Shown: in pieces, positions 55,401 through 63,830 of the stretch | Layout of the letters: each line of letters starts with the position of its first letter | How positions within the stretch are numbered: the stretch's first letter is position 1 | DNA from: Prevotella sp. | Lineage (GTDB): Bacteria; Bacteroidota; Bacteroidia; Bacteroidales; Bacteroidaceae | Direction: 5' to 3' | NCBI GenBank assembly: GCA_017645645.1 | Contig: JAGCOB010000022.1 | Span: 1 to 64,000, forward strand | Length of the DNA: 64,000 nucleotides | The notes under the pieces: generated by a model | What the model was told of the DNA's origin: nothing | Databases searched by the model: none | What the model saw: the letters and a program-made list of their open reading frames with translations, nothing else | Program-made: the position numbers and the translations under genes

Positions 55401-55480
55401 CAAAAGTACGAATAAGTAAGCGAGTTTCCAAGAAAAAGTATTTATTTATTTTGTTATTTACATACTTATTCGTACTTTTG
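55401..55480. promoter_or_regulatory. Divergent promoters in a perfect 18-bp inverted repeat
   Basis: 55401-55418 and 55463-55480 are exact reverse complements (TACTTATTCGTACTTTTG at 55463). Each half ends in the -7 box TACTTTTG of one gene (methyltransferase on the left, ABC exporter on the right). TTTG at 55450-55453, 19 bases before the right box, and CTTG (minus strand, 55432-55429), 20 bases from the left box, serve as -33 boxes. Confidence 0.75.
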
Positions 55481-55503
55481 TAACCGATATCAATATTGCT
55501 GAT

Positions 55504-57285
55504 ATGCTAAAAACCCTTTATCAACAAATCAAACAATACAGGACGGCAGCCTTGCTCACGCCAGCTTTCACGGCGTTGGAGGTGCTGATGGATGTGCTGA
55601 TTCCCTATGTCACTGCCTCGCTCATCGACAAGGGTATCAATGCCGGGGATATGGAGAACGTCTATTTCTATGGAGCCATCATGCTCGGCATGGCGTTCCT
55701 GAGTCTCGCCTTCGGCATCATCGGAGGACGTTTCTCTGCCTACGCCTCTACGGGTTTTGCCGCCAATTTGCGCTTGGCGATGTATCAGAACATCCAGCGT
55801 TTTGCCTTCTCGGACATCGACAAGTACGCCACGTCTGGACTGATTACCCGTATGACGACAGATGTCAACTCGTTGCAGAGTGCCTTCCAGCAGGTTCTGG
55901 GTATCAGCGTGCGAGCCCCCTTCAAACTCGTACTGTCTATCCTGATGTGCCTGGTCATCGATGCCCGTCTGTCGCTGATATTCCTCGTCGCCCTCATCAT
56001 CCTGAGTTTCTCCTTGTACCATATCATCTCACGCGTGGCGAGACTGTTCCAACAGGTGTTTGTGAAGTACGACGAACTGAACCAGAGTGTGCAGGAGAAC
56101 GTGACAGGTATCCGCTTGGTGAAGGCGTTTGTGCGTGAGGACTACGAGAACGAGAAGTTCGCCCGTGCTGCCGAGAATCTCTATAAGTTATATGTCAAGG
56201 CAGAGAGTCTCATGGCATGGAATCACCCCATCATGAACATGGTGGTATATGGCTGTATCATCGCCCTCTCGTGGATGGGCGCCCATTATATCGTGGATGG
56301 CACGTTGACAACGGGTGAGTTGACTTCCCTCTTCACGTATATCATGTCGATTCTGATGTCGCTGATGATGCTCTCGATGGTGTTTGTGATGCTGACCCAG
56401 AGTGCAGCCTCTGCCAAGCGTGTCGCAGAGATTATCGAGGAAGAGCCTGACATCGTGAATCCTGAGCATCCCGTCTTTGAGATTGCCGACGGAAGCCTTG
56501 AGTTCCGAAACGTCCGCTTCGACTATGTGACGAATAAAGATAGAAAGACTAAGGTCGAAGGCCACAAGCGCAGCGCCCTCTTCAATATCAACTTCAATAT
56601 TCAAAGTGGTGAGACCATCGGTGTCATTGGTGGTACTGGCTCTGGTAAGTCCACGCTCATCAGTCTCATCAGTCGCCTCTACGACCCCACCCAGGGAGAG
56701 GTCTTCGTGGGAGGACGTAACGTGAAAGACTACGACCTCACCGCCCTGCGTCATGCCGTATCGGTGGTGTTGCAACAGAATATCCTGTTTAGCGGCAGTG
56801 TCCTTGACAACCTGCGTTGGGGTAATCCCGATGCGACGTTGGAGGAGTGTCGCAAGGCTTGTCAGATGGCACAGGCGGACGACTTTGTCAGTGCGATGCC
56901 CGAAGGCTACGATACCCATATCGAACAAGGCGGTACGAATGTCAGTGGCGGTCAGAAACAACGTCTGTGTATCGCCCGTGCCTTGCTCAAGCATCCGAAG
57001 ATACTCATCCTCGACGACTCCACCTCTGCCTGTGATACCGCTACCGATGCGAAGATACGCGAAGCGTTCCATACCCAACTGCCTGACATGACGAAGGTCA
57101 TCATCGCCCAGCGCATCCTCAGCGTCAAGGACTGTGACCGCATCCTCGTCATGGACAACGGTGTCGTGACAGGCTTCGATACCCACGAGAACCTGCTCAA
57201 GAACAACACGCTCTATCAGGAGATATATGCTATCCAGAACGAGAATGTCGGAGACTTCGACGAAGTGAAAGGAGGTGCCGCATGA
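55504..57285 (+). CDS. ABC exporter subunit with degenerate ATPase site
   Basis: 593 residues: six membrane helices (15-310) and an ATPase domain with GGTGSGKST and VSGGQKQRL. The Walker B end reads LILDDSTSACD (Asp in place of the catalytic Glu) and the switch reads IIAQRILSV (Gln in place of His). These are the hallmarks of the inactive half of heterodimeric multidrug exporters such as TM287/288. The second subunit overlaps by 4 bases. Exported substrate unknown. Confidence 0.9.
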   Translation: MLKTLYQQIKQYRTAALLTPAFTALEVLMDVLIPYVTASLIDKGINAGDMENVYFYGAIMLGMAFLSLAFGIIGGRFSAYASTGFAANLRLAMYQNIQRFAFSDIDKYATSGLITRMTTDVNSLQSAFQQVLGISVRAPFKLVLSILMCLVIDARLSLIFLVALIILSFSLYHIISRVARLFQQVFVKYDELNQSVQENVTGIRLVKAFVREDYENEKFARAAENLYKLYVKAESLMAWNHPIMNMVVYGCIIALSWMGAHYIVDGTLTTGELTSLFTYIMSILMSLMMLSMVFVMLTQSAASAKRVAEIIEEEPDIVNPEHPVFEIADGSLEFRNVRFDYVTNKDRKTKVEGHKRSALFNINFNIQSGETIGVIGGTGSGKSTLISLISRLYDPTQGEVFVGGRNVKDYDLTALRHAVSVVLQQNILFSGSVLDNLRWGNPDATLEECRKACQMAQADDFVSAMPEGYDTHIEQGGTNVSGGQKQRLCIARALLKHPKILILDDSTSACDTATDAKIREAFHTQLPDMTKVIIAQRILSVKDCDRILVMDNGVVTGFDTHENLLKNNTLYQEIYAIQNENVGDFDEVKGGAA

Positions 57286-59111
57286 GACAACCGTCATTCG
57301 GACCGCCACGCGAACGGTCACAAGCGGGTTTCCAGAAAGTAGACAAGCAGAAGCGTGCCACCCTCCTCAGGATGTTCTCCTTCGTCTTCAAACACTACAA
57401 ATGGGCTATCGTCGTGGTCCTTGCCTGTGTTCTCATCTCCTCGCTGACCTCGCTGGTGTCCTCGCTGTTTACCAAGACACTCATCGACGACTATATCGTG
57501 CCACTGACACAGGTGGACAACCCCGAATACCACTCGTTGGCACAGACCTTGTTTATCTTAGGGCTTATCCTGTTCTTCGGCACCATCTGCTCCTACACCT
57601 ACAACCGACTGATGATACATGTCAGTCAGGGTACGATGCTGCGCCTCCGCAAGACTATCTTCGAGAAGATGCAACACCTGCCCGTCAGTTACTTCGACCA
57701 GCGGTCACACGGTGATATCATGTCCGTCTATACCAACGATGTGGACTCCCTGCGTCAGATGATTTCCACGGCGATGGCACAGGTCTTCTCGTCCGTCATC
57801 ACCATCGTCGCCACCTTCACCTCCATGATTGTGCTGAGCGTTCCCCTGACGCTGGTGAGTATCCTCATGGCTGTCGTGATGATGATTGCCACCACCCAAC
57901 TCGGCAAACGTTCACGCAGTCATTTTCGTACCCAACAGCAACGCTTGGCAAGTGTCAACGGCTTCATCGAGGAGATGATGACAGGTCAGAAGGTCGTCAA
58001 GATATTCTGTCATGAACAACAGGCGCTCCGCGACTTCGAGGACATCAACGAACAACTGCGTTCCTCTGCCTATCACGCCAACCGCATCGCGAACATCGTC
58101 ATGCCCGTCAATGGGGGTATCAGCAACTTCGGCTTCGTCCTCCTCGCCACCGTCGGAGCAGCCATAGCCCTCAGTCAATGTTCAATGTTCTATGTTCAAT
58201 GTTCAATTTCTTTAGGTACCATCGTTGCGTTCTTGCAACTCAACAAAAGTTTCACCCGTCCTATCTCTCAAGTCAGCCAACAGATCAACAGCGTGCTCAA
58301 CGCCTCCGTAGGTGCCGAGCGTGTCTTCGCCTTAGGCGATGCGGAGCCAGAGGTGGACGAGGGAACCACCGAACTCACCGACCCGAAGGGTGATGTGGAC
58401 TTCACAGACGTGGACTTCGGATATATCCCTGAGAAACAGGTACTCTTCGACATCGACATCAACACCAATCCGGGACAGAAGATTGCCTTCGTGGGAGGCA
58501 CAGGTGCTGGCAAGACCACCATCATCAACCTCATCAACCGCTTCTACGAGATACAGAACGGGCGTATCCTCTACGACGGCATCCCCATCACCGACATCCG
58601 CAAAGAGTCGCTGCGTAAGGGCATGAGCATCGTCCTTCAAGAGACACACCTCTTCACGGGTACTGTCTTGGAGAATATCCGTTACGGCAAACTCGATGCC
58701 ACCGACGAGGAATGTATCAAGGCAGCTCAGTTGGTCGGTGCCGACGACTTCATCCGCCGTCTCCCCAACGGCTATCAGACACCACTCAGCGGTGACGGTG
58801 GCAATCTCAGTCAGGGCGAACGCCAGTTACTCGCTATTGCCCGCGCTGCCGTTGCCAATCCCCCTGTCCTCATCCTCGACGAGGCGACATCCAGTATCGA
58901 CACCCGTACCGAACAACTCGTACAACGGGGCATGGACACCATCATGCAGGGGCGCACCACCTTTGTCATCGCCCACCGCCTCTCCACTGTCCGTAATGCC
59001 GACCAGATCATCGTCCTCGACCACGGACACATCATCGAGCAGGGCACCCACGACCAACTCATCGCCCTCAAAGGCAAATACTATCAACTCTATACAGGAA
59101 ATACAATTTAA
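57282..59111 (+). CDS. ABC exporter subunit with active ATPase site
   Basis: 609 residues. Partner of the preceding gene (ATGA overlap). Walker A GGTGAGKTT, catalytic LILDEATSSID and switch IAHRLSTV are intact, while the signature reads NLSQGERQ, deviating from LSGGQ. This fits the degenerate composite site formed with the partner's Walker motifs. A heptamer array at 58175-58209 lies in the membrane domain (LSQCSMFYVQCSISLG), an odd place for a repeat. Confidence 0.9.
   Translation: MRQPSFGPPRERSQAGFQKVDKQKRATLLRMFSFVFKHYKWAIVVVLACVLISSLTSLVSSLFTKTLIDDYIVPLTQVDNPEYHSLAQTLFILGLILFFGTICSYTYNRLMIHVSQGTMLRLRKTIFEKMQHLPVSYFDQRSHGDIMSVYTNDVDSLRQMISTAMAQVFSSVITIVATFTSMIVLSVPLTLVSILMAVVMMIATTQLGKRSRSHFRTQQQRLASVNGFIEEMMTGQKVVKIFCHEQQALRDFEDINEQLRSSAYHANRIANIVMPVNGGISNFGFVLLATVGAAIALSQCSMFYVQCSISLGTIVAFLQLNKSFTRPISQVSQQINSVLNASVGAERVFALGDAEPEVDEGTTELTDPKGDVDFTDVDFGYIPEKQVLFDIDINTNPGQKIAFVGGTGAGKTTIINLINRFYEIQNGRILYDGIPITDIRKESLRKGMSIVLQETHLFTGTVLENIRYGKLDATDEECIKAAQLVGADDFIRRLPNGYQTPLSGDGGNLSQGERQLLAIARAAVANPPVLILDEATSSIDTRTEQLVQRGMDTIMQGRTTFVIAHRLSTVRNADQIIVLDHGHIIEQGTHDQLIALKGKYYQLYTGNTI
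58175..58209. repeat. In-gene heptamer array (TCAATGT type) in an ABC exporter gene
   Basis: Five 7-bp units: TCAATGT, TCAATGT, TCTATGT, TCAATGT, TCAATTT. On the minus strand the units resemble the GAAAATT array at 21323. Confidence 0.9.
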
Positions 59112-59115
59112 GCAA

Positions 59116-60408
59116 ATGGAACAACTATTACATTATGTATGGAAACACAAGATGTTTCCATTACAAGAACTAAGGACTACCGACGACCGTGTCGTGGAAG
59201 TAATTGACCCCGGACTGCACAATCACAATAGCGGTCCCGACTTCTTTAATGCGAAGGTGAAGATTAACCAAACACTCTGGGTTGGCAATGTAGAGATTCA
59301 CGACAAGTCGAGTGACTGGTATCAGCACGGACATGACAAAGACAAGGCTTATGACAATGTCGTCCTTCATGTCACGGGCAATGCCGATGCGGAAGTGATG
59401 AATACCCAAGGACAGTTTATCCCACAAATGTTATTGGAAGTGCCTTCGCACGTTAGGGAGAATTACGAGGAACTGCTACGTACAGACCAGTATCCACCTT
59501 GTTATCAAATCATTCCCTCACTGACAGCACTCACTGTTCACTCATGGATGGCTGCCTTGCAGACAGAACGGCTGGAACAGAAGATGGAGGCGATACGCCG
59601 TCGCGCTGAACGGATGAACGGCTCATGGGAGGATGCTTATTTCATGACCCTTGCCCGCAACTACGGTTTCGGCATCAACGGGGATGCCTTTGAGGAATGG
59701 GCAACACACATCCCTTTCTCTGCCATCGCCCATCACCGTGACGATCTTTTTCAAATTGAGGCGATCTTCTTAGGACAGGCAGGACTGTTGGATGTCGAGG
59801 CGATTCCTGAGCATTATCAGCAACAGGCACTCAACGAGGGATATTTCGCCAAACTGCGCAACGAATATTTGTATCTTGCTCATAAGTTTTCGCTACAGCC
59901 GATGGACTATAAGTTATGGAAGTTCTTACGATTGCGCCCCCAAAATTTTCCGCATATCCGTCTGGCACAACTCGCCAATCTTTACTACGAACATAAGACA
60001 GGACTCTCGCAACTGATAGCATGCAAAAATGTCTTTGCCCTACAAGACCTGATGGGCACAAAGGTGACACCTTACTGGGAGACCCATTATACTTTCGGGT
60101 CTATGAGTGACCCCAACGAGAAGAATCTCTCTCCCTTTTCCCTCAACTTGCTGATGATTAATACCTGTATCCCTATGTTCTTTGCATACGGACGACATAC
60201 GGCACAGGAAGAACTTTGTGACCGTGCCTTCGCCTTGTTAGAACAACTCAAGGCAGAGAACAACTATATCATCCGTCTCTGGAAAGAATGTGGACTGGAA
60301 GTTAAGAATGCTGGAGACTCCCAAGCATTGATACAACTGAAAAAAGAATATTGCGACAAAAAGGACTGTCTCCGTTGTCGCATCGGCTATGAATATTTAA
60401 AAAGATAA
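59116..60408 (+). CDS. DUF2851 family protein
   Basis: 430 residues. The open frame runs back to 58696 inside the ABC gene, but that part is a shadow of the ABC coding sequence; the ATG at 59116 begins 4 bases behind the ABC stop (MEQLLHYVWKHKMF). The marks I know for DUF2851 are HNHNSGPDFFNAKVKI and the C-terminal cysteine cluster YCDKKDCLRCRIGYEYL. Function unknown. Confidence 0.8.
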   Translation: MEQLLHYVWKHKMFPLQELRTTDDRVVEVIDPGLHNHNSGPDFFNAKVKINQTLWVGNVEIHDKSSDWYQHGHDKDKAYDNVVLHVTGNADAEVMNTQGQFIPQMLLEVPSHVRENYEELLRTDQYPPCYQIIPSLTALTVHSWMAALQTERLEQKMEAIRRRAERMNGSWEDAYFMTLARNYGFGINGDAFEEWATHIPFSAIAHHRDDLFQIEAIFLGQAGLLDVEAIPEHYQQQALNEGYFAKLRNEYLYLAHKFSLQPMDYKLWKFLRLRPQNFPHIRLAQLANLYYEHKTGLSQLIACKNVFALQDLMGTKVTPYWETHYTFGSMSDPNEKNLSPFSLNLLMINTCIPMFFAYGRHTAQEELCDRAFALLEQLKAENNYIIRLWKECGLEVKNAGDSQALIQLKKEYCDKKDCLRCRIGYEYLKR

Positions 60409-60411
60409 GAT

Positions 60412-60819
60412 ATGAAAAAGTACTGTTTCGAAACAAAAATGGAGGTGCGCGACTACGAATGCGACATCGAAGGAATTGTGAATAATGCCAATTACGTACA
60501 TTATTGCGAACATACACGTCATCTTTTTCTGCAACAATGCGGACTGAGTTTCGCAGAAATGCATGAGAAAGGAGTAGATGCCGTCGTGGCACGAATGAAA
60601 CTGGAATACAAAGTACCTTTGCGCCCAGACGACGAGTTCTATTCCCGTCTGTGGTTAGAGAAGCAAGGCATCAAGTATATCTTCCATCAAGACCTTTTCC
60701 GAGCATCCGATGAGGCACTGTGTTTCCGAGGGGAGATCATACTGGTATGCTTAGTGAACGGTCAACTTTCAAATAGTGAAGAGTACGACAAGGCTTTTGC
60801 CAAATATATTGAAGGATGA
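60412..60819 (+). CDS. Hotdog-fold acyl-CoA thioesterase
   Basis: 135 residues of the 4-hydroxybenzoyl-CoA thioesterase type (YbgC-like). The active-site segment reads DIEGIVNNANYVHY near residues 18-31, with Asp in the catalytic position followed by the conserved N-x-x-Y. Substrate unknown. It overlaps dprA by 4 bases. Confidence 0.85.
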   Translation: MKKYCFETKMEVRDYECDIEGIVNNANYVHYCEHTRHLFLQQCGLSFAEMHEKGVDAVVARMKLEYKVPLRPDDEFYSRLWLEKQGIKYIFHQDLFRASDEALCFRGEIILVCLVNGQLSNSEEYDKAFAKYIEG

Positions 60820-61895
60820 CAAGTGAAGAGATATACTATACCATTGCGCTGACGCGGATGACGGGCTTCAACCAGGCAATGGCTCTGCAACTGTATCAGA
60901 CATTGGGCAGTGGTAAGGCTGTTTATGAGCAACGTCAGGACTTAGGCAACTGGGACGATGCACTGCGACGGGCTGCTACTGAGATGGAGTTCATCGAGAA
61001 GAACGGTATCCAGACACTGACACTGAACGACGCAGCCTATCCCCAACGATTGAAGGAGTGTGCAGATGCACCCATCATCTTATATTATAAAGGTGTAGCA
61101 GACCTAAATAGGCAAAAGGTCATCAATATCGTGGGAACGCGACAATGTACCACTTACGGACAGGATCTTGTACGCCGCTTTGTGAGTGACCTGCGTCGTC
61201 TGTGTCCTGACGTACTGATTGTCAGTGGACTCGCCTACGGTATCGATATTTGCGCCCATCGTCAAGCATTGGCAGAAGGCTATGAGACTGTGGGAGTATT
61301 AGCACACGGACTGGACCAAATATACCCGCACCACCATCGTGACACGGCGGTGGAGATGGTGCGAAAGGGTGGATTATTGACAGAGTATATGAGTCAGACG
61401 GAGGCGCTACCTAACAACTTCCGACTGCGCAACCGTATCGTGGCAGGAATGTCGGATGCGACGATCCTCGTAGAGAGTGCATATAAGGGTGGTGGACTGA
61501 TTACCTGTCGCATTGCCCAAGAGTATGGACGTGACGTGTTTGCCTTTCCTGGTGCCGTAGGTGCGCCCTATAGCGAGGGATGCAATCGTATGATTCGCAA
61601 CAACACGGCAGCTCTCATCACATCGGCACAGGATTTCGTGGAGGCGATGGGTTGGGAAAATGGAAAGTTGAAAGTTGATAGTTTAAAGTTTAAAGAAGGA
61701 GACCTCTTTCCGGACCTCACACCAGAGGAACAAAGTATTGTAGGGTTGTTGCAAAAGACGAACGACCTGCAACTGAATATGATATCGGTACAAACGAATA
61801 TCCCTATCGGACAACTTACTGCCCTGTTGTTCTCGCTGGAGATGAAAGGGGTGGTAAGACCATTGGCAGGAGGTACGTATCATCTTTTAAATTAA
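60816..61895 (+). CDS. dprA: DNA-processing protein DprA
   Basis: 359 residues. DprA loads RecA on incoming single-stranded DNA in transformation. Rossmann-fold marks: GTRQCTTYG near 109, VSGLAYGIDICAH near 137, and FRLRNRIVAGMSDATILVES near 194. A C-terminal winged-helix part follows. A heptamer array (61655-61696) lies in the linker between the two (about residues 280-294). Coupled to the thioesterase by ATGA. Confidence 0.95.
   Translation: MTSEEIYYTIALTRMTGFNQAMALQLYQTLGSGKAVYEQRQDLGNWDDALRRAATEMEFIEKNGIQTLTLNDAAYPQRLKECADAPIILYYKGVADLNRQKVINIVGTRQCTTYGQDLVRRFVSDLRRLCPDVLIVSGLAYGIDICAHRQALAEGYETVGVLAHGLDQIYPHHHRDTAVEMVRKGGLLTEYMSQTEALPNNFRLRNRIVAGMSDATILVESAYKGGGLITCRIAQEYGRDVFAFPGAVGAPYSEGCNRMIRNNTAALITSAQDFVEAMGWENGKLKVDSLKFKEGDLFPDLTPEEQSIVGLLQKTNDLQLNMISVQTNIPIGQLTALLFSLEMKGVVRPLAGGTYHLLN
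61655..61696. repeat. In-gene heptamer array (TGAAAGT type) in dprA
   Basis: Six 7-bp units (GGAAAAT, GGAAAGT, TGAAAGT, TGATAGT, TTAAAGT, TTAAAGA). They code for the linker ENGKLKVDSLKFKEG between the DprA domains. Confidence 0.85.
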
Positions 61896-61908
61896 AAACG
61901 TTAAAATA

Positions 61909-62859
61909 ATGAAGATTGGTAATATAGAATTAGGAGAGCGTCCTGTGTTCCTGGCACCGATGGAGGATGTGACGGACATTGGGTTCCGACTGCTGTGTAA
62001 GCGGTTCGGGGCGTCGATGGTGTACACGGAGTTCGTATCGGCAGAGGCGTTGGTGAGAGATGTGAAGTCGACCATCAAGAAACTAACCATCGCTGAAGAG
62101 GAACGTCCTGTGGGTATTCAGATATACGGCAGGGACGTGGAGGCGATGGTGGAGGCTGCAAAGATAGTGGAACAGGCGGGTCCCGATGTGATAGACCTGA
62201 ATTTCGGCTGTCCTGTGAAGAAGGTGGCAGGAAAGGGTGCGGGTGCGGGGATGCTGCAGAATATCCCGAAGATGCTGGAGATAACACGGAAGGTGGTGGA
62301 TGCCGTGAGACTGCCTGTGACAGCGAAGACTCGCTTGGGATGGAACCACGAGCAACTGATCATCACGGAACTGGCAGAGCAGTTGCAAGACTGTGGTATT
62401 CAGGCGCTGACGATACATGGACGTACGCGTTCACAGATGTACACAGGAGAGGCGGACTGGACACTGATAGGCGAGGTGAAGCGGAACCCCCGTATCCATA
62501 TCCCTATCATCGGCAATGGAGATATCAAGTCGTTGGACGATGCCGACCGTGCCTTTGACACGTATGGCGTGGATGCGGTGATGATAGGGCGTGCCACCTT
62601 CGGTTGTCCGTGGATTTTCAGCAAGAAGCCGTTGACGTTGGACGAGAAGATAGATGTGTTGGAGGAGCAGTTGCGTATCAACGTGGAGCGCATCGACGAG
62701 TATCGGGGTATCCTGCATACCCGTCGCCATTTGGCTGCCTCACCAGTGTTTAAGGGGATTCCTAACTTCCGACAGACGAGGATTGCGATGCTTCGTGCCG
62801 AGACCATGGACGGACTCATCGGCATTCTCGAGGAATGTCGAAGGGAGTTAAAGAGTTAA
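61909..62859 (+). CDS. dusB: tRNA-dihydrouridine synthase (DusB type)
   Basis: 316 residues. FMN-dependent reduction of uridines in tRNA. Motifs: APMEDVTDIGFR near 17-28, the catalytic cysteine in NFGCPVKKVAGKGAG near 99-113, IIGNGDIKS and MIGRATFGCPW. Last gene of the six-gene operon (starts 13 bases behind dprA); the terminator lies at 62873. Confidence 0.95.
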   Translation: MKIGNIELGERPVFLAPMEDVTDIGFRLLCKRFGASMVYTEFVSAEALVRDVKSTIKKLTIAEEERPVGIQIYGRDVEAMVEAAKIVEQAGPDVIDLNFGCPVKKVAGKGAGAGMLQNIPKMLEITRKVVDAVRLPVTAKTRLGWNHEQLIITELAEQLQDCGIQALTIHGRTRSQMYTGEADWTLIGEVKRNPRIHIPIIGNGDIKSLDDADRAFDTYGVDAVMIGRATFGCPWIFSKKPLTLDEKIDVLEEQLRINVERIDEYRGILHTRRHLAASPVFKGIPNFRQTRIAMLRAETMDGLIGILEECRRELKS

Positions 62860-62872
62860 GACATAAACTATG

Positions 62873-62910
62873 AAGAATCCCTGCGAGTCTTTCGACTGGC
62901 AGGGATTCTT
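62873..62910 (+). terminator. Terminator of the ABC-dprA-dus operon
   Basis: Stem AAGAATCCCTGC / GCAGGGATTCTT with an inner AGTC/GACT pair; T-rich sequence follows. Between 62911 and 63168 no gene is seen. Confidence 0.95.
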
Positions 62911-62944
62911 TTATCCTCTCAATCTTTCTAACTTTCAAAAACAA

Positions 62945-62988
62945 GCTCGCGTTATTTCTTAAGCATTGAAATAGCTTTTGAAGCGAGC
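62945..62988. repeat. Two-part inverted repeat in the gene-free stretch
   Basis: GCTCGC (62945-62950) with GCGAGC (62983-62988), and inside it TATTTC (62953-62958) with GAAATA (62968-62973). Could fold in RNA; no matching RNA family is known to me. The surrounding 62911-63168 holds no convincing ORF. Confidence 0.35.
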
Positions 62989-63083
62989 GATACGACGACA
63001 TAATTCAAAATAATCATAATCTTCCTTTTTTTGTTATACCTGAAATCTTTTTCTGTCTTTTGACGATGCAAAATTACTAATTG

Positions 63084-63095
63084 TGTGCGAACACA
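63084..63095. promoter_or_regulatory. Second copy of the TGTG-CGAA-CACA dyad
   Basis: The same 12 bases as in the upp upstream region (21-32), here in the stretch between dusB and the C_GCAxxG_C_C gene. Function unknown. Confidence 0.3.
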
Positions 63096-63168
63096 GCAAG
63101 GGCCCCTATAAAAAATATTCAGAAAATATGTTCTTCTTGATATAGGTCAAAGGGAAAGAGAGAAAGAG

Positions 63169-63651
63169 TTACTTATTCTTGAGATAAGTGGCAAAAATAC
63201 GAGCCGCACTCTCAACCTTGGCAGCACAAGGACGCGTCTTGTAATATTCTGCAGTACGCGGAGAGGCAACATAACTCGATACGGCTTTCTCGACGCCCTT
63301 CAGACCTAATATCTCCGAGCAAATTAGACTACCGTTTTCTGCCTTTGATTGGGCTAACAGCTCTTGGACGACCTTATAGCATGCCGATTTACCTTCACGG
63401 TCACTGCCTTCCGTCTGACCACAATCCAGTCCGACGAGGATAACCAATGCTGAGACAGCCCCACACATCATCCGCATACGACCCACACCGCCGCCAAAGC
63501 CAGCCGCCACACGCAAGGCTGTCTCCTTATCCAACCCATACAGGTCGGCAAAGGCTGCCACGACACTCTGACAACAGCCATAGCCCTCCATGAAATTATC
63601 TACGGCACGAGATACGCGTTGCTCTAAATGCTCATTGCTTAACTCAACCAT
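63169..63651 (-). CDS. C_GCAxxG_C_C family redox protein
   Basis: 160 residues. Conserved cysteines in CCQSV, the MMCGAVSAL block, CGQ, SACYK and LICSEI, with FGGGVGRM preceding the core, match the C_GCAxxG_C_C family, thought to bind metal or act in redox chemistry. Monocistronic; promoter at 63676-63707. Confidence 0.85.
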   Translation of the reverse strand: MVELSNEHLEQRVSRAVDNFMEGYGCCQSVVAAFADLYGLDKETALRVAAGFGGGVGRMRMMCGAVSALVILVGLDCGQTEGSDREGKSACYKVVQELLAQSKAENGSLICSEILGLKGVEKAVSSYVASPRTAEYYKTRPCAAKVESAARIFATYLKNK

Positions 63652-63675
63652 GAACTATTTGTCATTTTCAGTTGG

Positions 63676-63707
63676 CAAAGTTACAAAGATTCCAGTAACA
63701 TCACAAA
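63676..63707 (-). promoter_or_regulatory. Promoter of the C_GCAxxG_C_C gene
   Basis: On the minus strand: TTTG (63707-63704), 20 bases, TAACTTTG (63683-63676). Confidence 0.85.
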
Positions 63708-63755
63708 TAATAGGTATTTTTCTCTGTTAATTGTTCTTAAATAGGAGGTTTCGGG

Positions 63756-63788
63756 TTTGGATAGTTGAAATTATCAGCGTAAATTTGC
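63756..63788 (+). promoter_or_regulatory. Promoter of the 63831 gene
   Basis: TTTG at 63756-63759, 21 bases, TAAATTTG at 63781-63788. Leader of about 40 bases. Confidence 0.75.
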
Positions 63789-63830
63789 AAAATATAGACA
63801 CATTTATTTAATTCTAATTAGAAATAACAA

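Noticed and set aside
56188-57321. 377-codon open frame antisense to the ABC exporter gene
   Set aside because: Shadow of the ABC coding sequence; both exporter subunits show complete motifs on the plus strand.
58696-59115. N-terminal extension of the DUF2851 protein
   Set aside because: This stretch is another frame of the ABC exporter gene; the family begins at the ATG at 59116.
62816-63001. 61-codon frame opposite the dusB end and terminator
   Set aside because: It runs through a clear terminator hairpin and has no start signals.
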